From: Methanobrevibacter sp.
Lineage (GTDB): Archaea; Methanobacteriota; Methanobacteria; Methanobacteriales; Methanobacteriaceae
Direction of reading: 5' to 3'
Length of the DNA stretch: 7,559 nt
NCBI GenBank assembly: GCA_021442885.1
Contig: JABUVA010000050.1
Coordinates: 3,786-11,344 of the forward strand
Below the pieces are notes generated by a model. That model worked only from the letters and a program-made list of their open reading frames with translations. It had not been told where the DNA came from and made no database searches. The number at the start of each line of letters is the position of its first letter. Position 1 is the first letter of the stretch. A program made the position numbers and the translations under genes. Below, piece after piece: positions 5,035 through 7,559 of the stretch.

Positions 5035-6855
5035 TTATGTATAGAAAATCCAAAGCATTAATATTACTAATGCTGATATGAAAAGCACTGGAGCAGCTAT
5101 TTTACTTACAGCAACAACAGAACTAATAGTTGATATTAATTCTGTAGAGTTATTAGGACCAAATGTTTTAATATTCTCTATTTTTTCGGTTCCAGTAGCT
5201 ACTTCTACTTCTTCTAAATCCTTCAATGAGTTATTTATAGTTTCTTTAACATATTCGATAATTTCTTCTCTTTTATTTATACCTACAGGATTATATCCTC
5301 TAGCTAATGCATTAACATAATGTGTATCAGTAGTCATAACTTCAAGATTATCAATATCTAAATCTTTACAAGCATCCATTATCTCTTGTCTAAAACCAAT
5401 CTCCATATTATTGGAATCAAAAAGTATATATGAAGTTTTTTGATTATCCACTTCAATTGTCATTACTTTTAAACCACTTTGACCAACACCATTGGATTTA
5501 TCTAAATCTCCCATATCATTATAAGAACAGCCAACTTTTATTTCTGAAAATTCTTTTTTAGCTTCAATGTCATTAATCAATTCAATAATTTCAAATACTT
5601 CATTATTTCCAGGAAGCACCTCACCACTTTCAGCTGTAAAAGAGTTATGACAATCTACTATTATAGAATCATCAACATGGAACTTACATAAACTCTGTGT
5701 CATCATAGTAAGACCTACACCAAAATCAATATCATCACTACCATTTGGTGCAAGAGTATTTAACATAACCATTCCTTTATTAAAAAATTGAATACCAACT
5801 TTTGCAGTGTCATTTTCATATCTTTCAAATTTACTAGCTTTGTCTGCATACTCAGCTTTTTCAAGACCGTTTTTCACTGCTAATTTAATTTTATCAATTT
5901 CTTTTACAGCAACAGGGTTGAAATCATGTGTTGAAGGTCCATGAGCAACCATTGTAAAGTTTTCAAATTCATTAGCTAATATTGTTGGCATATTAGAACC
6001 ACCAATATTTCCTAAAGGCCCAGGATGAACACAAGGAGTAATAAAAAGTGATTTTAATTCATCAGAATTCTTCTTTTTAAAGCTTACAAAACTAACTATA
6101 GTACTAATAGATTCTCCCATATGTTCAAATATATTTTCAAGAGAATTAGAACCTTCTCCCATATGTGCTAAAAATAAACTAAGGAGATCAAGAAGTCCAA
6201 TACCAAGATTTCTCTTCATAGGAGATTCAATAACTTTTACAAATGAATAAATAGCTATTATTAAAATAATACTTCCTACAACAAGTTTTAAAGCGATAGC
6301 AGTAAAATCAGTATTGGTGAATACTGTAACATTGGATAAAAATGAAAATATAATATATATAGCAAGTATTAATAATGGTTGAAATGTAGCAACAATAGCA
6401 GATTTATAAAAACCAATTTTAGCAACAACCCATAAAATTAAAGTATTAAGGCCGAAAATTAGTACACATCCAAAAATAAGAATGTTGGCAATAATATTTG
6501 CATGAATTAAAACTCCAATAATAGCTCCAATAATTAGAATAACACATAAAAATGTCATTGATAACAATGATAAGAACATAGAATGTTTTAATTTAAAGTT
6601 AATTCCATGTAGTGAACGAAGTCCCTGTTGTCTTATAACTCCACTTATTGTAGAGCTGATAGCTAGTACTATAAATCCAAAACTACCTCCATATAAGATT
6701 TGTTCAACAGCTCCAATTTTATAAATGGGGTTTATTAAAAAATAGGCAGCCCCAGTAATAAAACTAATGAAAATCATAGTTAAAATGGAGTTTTTTGTTT
6801 TTGGAAGGCTTGTAAGATACTTTGATAGTCCTGCCACATTACTCATACTTGACAT
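5035..6855 (-). CDS. DUF2070 family archaeal membrane protein, 606 aa
   Basis: The N-terminal third has six predicted transmembrane helices (about residues 24-42, 51-70, 93-117, 121-146, 152-174, 186-207). A large soluble domain follows (about 210-575), with a seventh helix at the C-terminus (about 584-604). This layout and length match DUF2070 (PF09843), an uncharacterised family widespread in archaea. The soluble domain is studded with motifs typical of a metal or catalytic site: CVHPGPLGNIGGSNMP (H277), AHGPSTHDFNP (H305, H310, D311), DCHNSF (D401, H403) and TDTHYVN (D510, H512). An enzymatic, hydrolase-like role is inferred; no reaction is known to me. ATG 6855-6853 is preceded by a weak AGGTA-type site (about 9 nt spacing); M4 is an alternative start. 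The gene is monocistronic and divergent from the fumarase beta gene, with no obvious functional link. Confidence 0.9.
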   Translation of the reverse strand: MSSMSNVAGLSKYLTSLPKTKNSILTMIFISFITGAAYFLINPIYKIGAVEQILYGGSFGFIVLAISSTISGVIRQQGLRSLHGINFKLKHSMFLSLLSMTFLCVILIIGAIIGVLIHANIIANILIFGCVLIFGLNTLILWVVAKIGFYKSAIVATFQPLLILAIYIIFSFLSNVTVFTNTDFTAIALKLVVGSIILIIAIYSFVKVIESPMKRNLGIGLLDLLSLFLAHMGEGSNSLENIFEHMGESISTIVSFVSFKKKNSDELKSLFITPCVHPGPLGNIGGSNMPTILANEFENFTMVAHGPSTHDFNPVAVKEIDKIKLAVKNGLEKAEYADKASKFERYENDTAKVGIQFFNKGMVMLNTLAPNGSDDIDFGVGLTMMTQSLCKFHVDDSIIVDCHNSFTAESGEVLPGNNEVFEIIELINDIEAKKEFSEIKVGCSYNDMGDLDKSNGVGQSGLKVMTIEVDNQKTSYILFDSNNMEIGFRQEIMDACKDLDIDNLEVMTTDTHYVNALARGYNPVGINKREEIIEYVKETINNSLKDLEEVEVATGTEKIENIKTFGPNNSTELISTISSVVAVSKIAAPVLFISALVILMLWIFYT

Positions 6856-6960
6856 ACTTGTTTTACCTTTTCAATTTTTTATACTATTATAATATTTAGA
6901 ATGACAAATTTATAAATATTTTTCTTTTAAAAACTAGGTTATTACTAATTTATTATTAAT

Positions 6961-6986
6961 TTCTAAAATTAACATATTTTTTAGAA
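6961..6986. repeat. Inverted repeat, 8-bp arms
   Basis: TTCTAAAA (6961-6968) and TTTTAGAA (6979-6986) are perfect inverted arms with a 10-bp spacer. The centre-to-centre distance of 18 bp would put both arms near one DNA face, as for a dimeric regulator. It lies about 70 bp upstream of the fumarase start. Function is unproven. Confidence 0.35.
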
Positions 6987-7001
6987 TATTGTCACTTAAC
7001 T

Positions 7002-7020
7002 TTTAAAAAACTTTTTTAAA
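7002..7020. repeat. 19-bp palindrome upstream of fumarase promoter
   Basis: TTTAAAAAACTTTTTTAAA has perfect 9-bp arms around a single C, just upstream of the TATA-like element at 7024-7033. It could be an operator, a rigid A-tract element, or chance in A+T-rich DNA. Confidence 0.35.
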
Positions 7021-7053
7021 CTAAAATATATAATACAATATTAAGGTGAAGAA

Positions 7054-7559
7054 ATGATTGAGATAAATGTTCCTGTTAATGATGATTTAACAAAACTTAA
7101 TGCTGGTGATGTAATTAGTTTAACTGGTACAATTTTTACTGCACGTGATCAAGCACATAAAAGACTTTTAGAAGAGGGAACTCCTATTGATATTGAAAAC
7201 ACAGCTATTTTCCATGCTGGACCAATCATAACTGAAGATAATGGAAATTATGAAATGATAGCTATTGGTCCTACTACTTCAATGAGAATGAATCCATATC
7301 AAGCAGATGTAATAGCTATGGGGCCTAAAATTATTATTGGAAAAGGAGGAATGGATGATACTGTTAGAGAAGCTTTAAAACAACATAATGCAATTTATGT
7401 TGTTGCAACAGGTGGATGTGCTGCATTATATGTTGATGCTATTGAAGAAATTGAAGGTGTTAATTGGCTTGATTTAGGAATGCCTGAAGCTATGTGGCAA
7501 TTAAAAGTTAAAGACTTTGGACCTCTTATAGTAGCTATGGATAGTAAGGGTAATAGTCT
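7054..7559 (+). CDS. Class I fumarate hydratase beta subunit (FumA C-terminus/TtdB family), 5' part
   Basis: Visible residues 1-168 carry the class I (iron-sulfur) fumarase C-terminal domain motifs: TGTIFTARDQAHKR (R31, H35), FHAGPI (54-58), IGPTTSMRM (71-79), GKGGM (96-100) and LGMPEAMW (141-148). In structurally studied class I fumarases the Arg of RDxAH, the TTxxR motif and the Lys of the KGG-type loop contact the dicarboxylate; all are present. With an alpha subunit holding the [4Fe-4S] cluster, it would interconvert malate and fumarate, feeding the incomplete reductive TCA path to 2-oxoglutarate in methanogens. The alpha gene is not in the window. L-tartrate dehydratase beta is the family alternative but less likely in this host. 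ATG 7054 is preceded by GGTGA (7045-7049) at the usual 4-nt spacing. The frame is open to the window edge; beta subunits are about 180-210 residues, so only the end is missing. Confidence 0.93.
   Translation, partial: MIEINVPVNDDLTKLNAGDVISLTGTIFTARDQAHKRLLEEGTPIDIENTAIFHAGPIITEDNGNYEMIAIGPTTSMRMNPYQADVIAMGPKIIIGKGGMDDTVREALKQHNAIYVVATGGCAALYVDAIEEIEGVNWLDLGMPEAMWQLKVKDFGPLIVAMDSKGNS

Larger units (their letters stand above)
6856..7053. promoter_or_regulatory. Divergent control region, DUF2070 / fumarase beta
   Basis: No gene is visible in these 198 bp. On the minus strand, TTTATAAATT within 6920-6907 is a good TATA candidate for DUF2070, predicting a leader of about 30 nt. On the plus strand the best TATA-like element for the fumarase gene is AAATATATAA (7024-7033), and GGTGA (7045-7049) lies 4 nt before its ATG. 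Between them are two inverted repeats, listed separately. Confidence 0.5.

Noticed and set aside
5078..5320. Plus-strand open frame opposite the DUF2070 C-terminal region
   Set aside because: No ribosome binding site or recognisable domain, and it overlaps conserved DUF2070 coding sequence such as TDTH.

Overview
The window looks like chromosomal DNA of a methanogenic archaeon of the order Methanobacteriales, probably Methanobrevibacter or Methanosphaera. This rests on very high A+T content, a DUF2070 membrane protein, an archaeal RqcH/NFACT protein, class III (QxxxE) pilin signal peptides, a stand-alone class I fumarase beta subunit, and GGTGA or GGAGG ribosome binding sites next to TATA-like elements. 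The genus is not settled. No transposon, phage gene, CRISPR array, tRNA or rRNA is visible.

Layout from left to right: (1) the 3' end of a [4Fe-4S] ferredoxin-type gene (+, 1-144). (2) A two-gene pilin operon on the minus strand. A 70-residue class III pilin (565-353) is followed, with no gap and in the same frame (TGA then ATG), by a 55-residue second pilin (352-185) that is easily missed because of its size. (3) A 191-bp divergent control region with a perfect 16-bp palindrome. (4) A two-gene plus-strand operon: a 381-residue two-helix membrane protein with a long charged linker and a C-terminal PLD-like, HKD-less domain, then a UPF0173 metallo-beta-lactamase-fold hydrolase. (5) Convergent to it, rqcH (minus), the ribosome-associated quality control factor. 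(6) Divergent from rqcH, a 93-residue three-helix EMC6-like membrane protein. (7) Convergent to that, a 606-residue DUF2070 membrane protein (minus) with a His/Asp-rich soluble domain. (8) A 198-bp divergent region with two inverted repeats, then the 5' part of a class I fumarate hydratase beta subunit, cut by the window end.

Functionally the window mixes surface structures (pilins), protein quality control and membrane biogenesis (RqcH and the EMC6-like protein), central metabolism (fumarase, in the incomplete reductive TCA route of these methanogens) and three poorly characterised proteins. The clearest non-gene structure is that each of the three convergent gene junctions carries an inverted repeat plus T-runs overlapping one or both stop codons, which suggests shared bidirectional terminators. 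The best leads for new biology are the tandem pilin pair, the membrane PLD-like protein coupled to the UPF0173 hydrolase, and the possible metal site in DUF2070. I see no obvious complete undescribed system such as a defence island.
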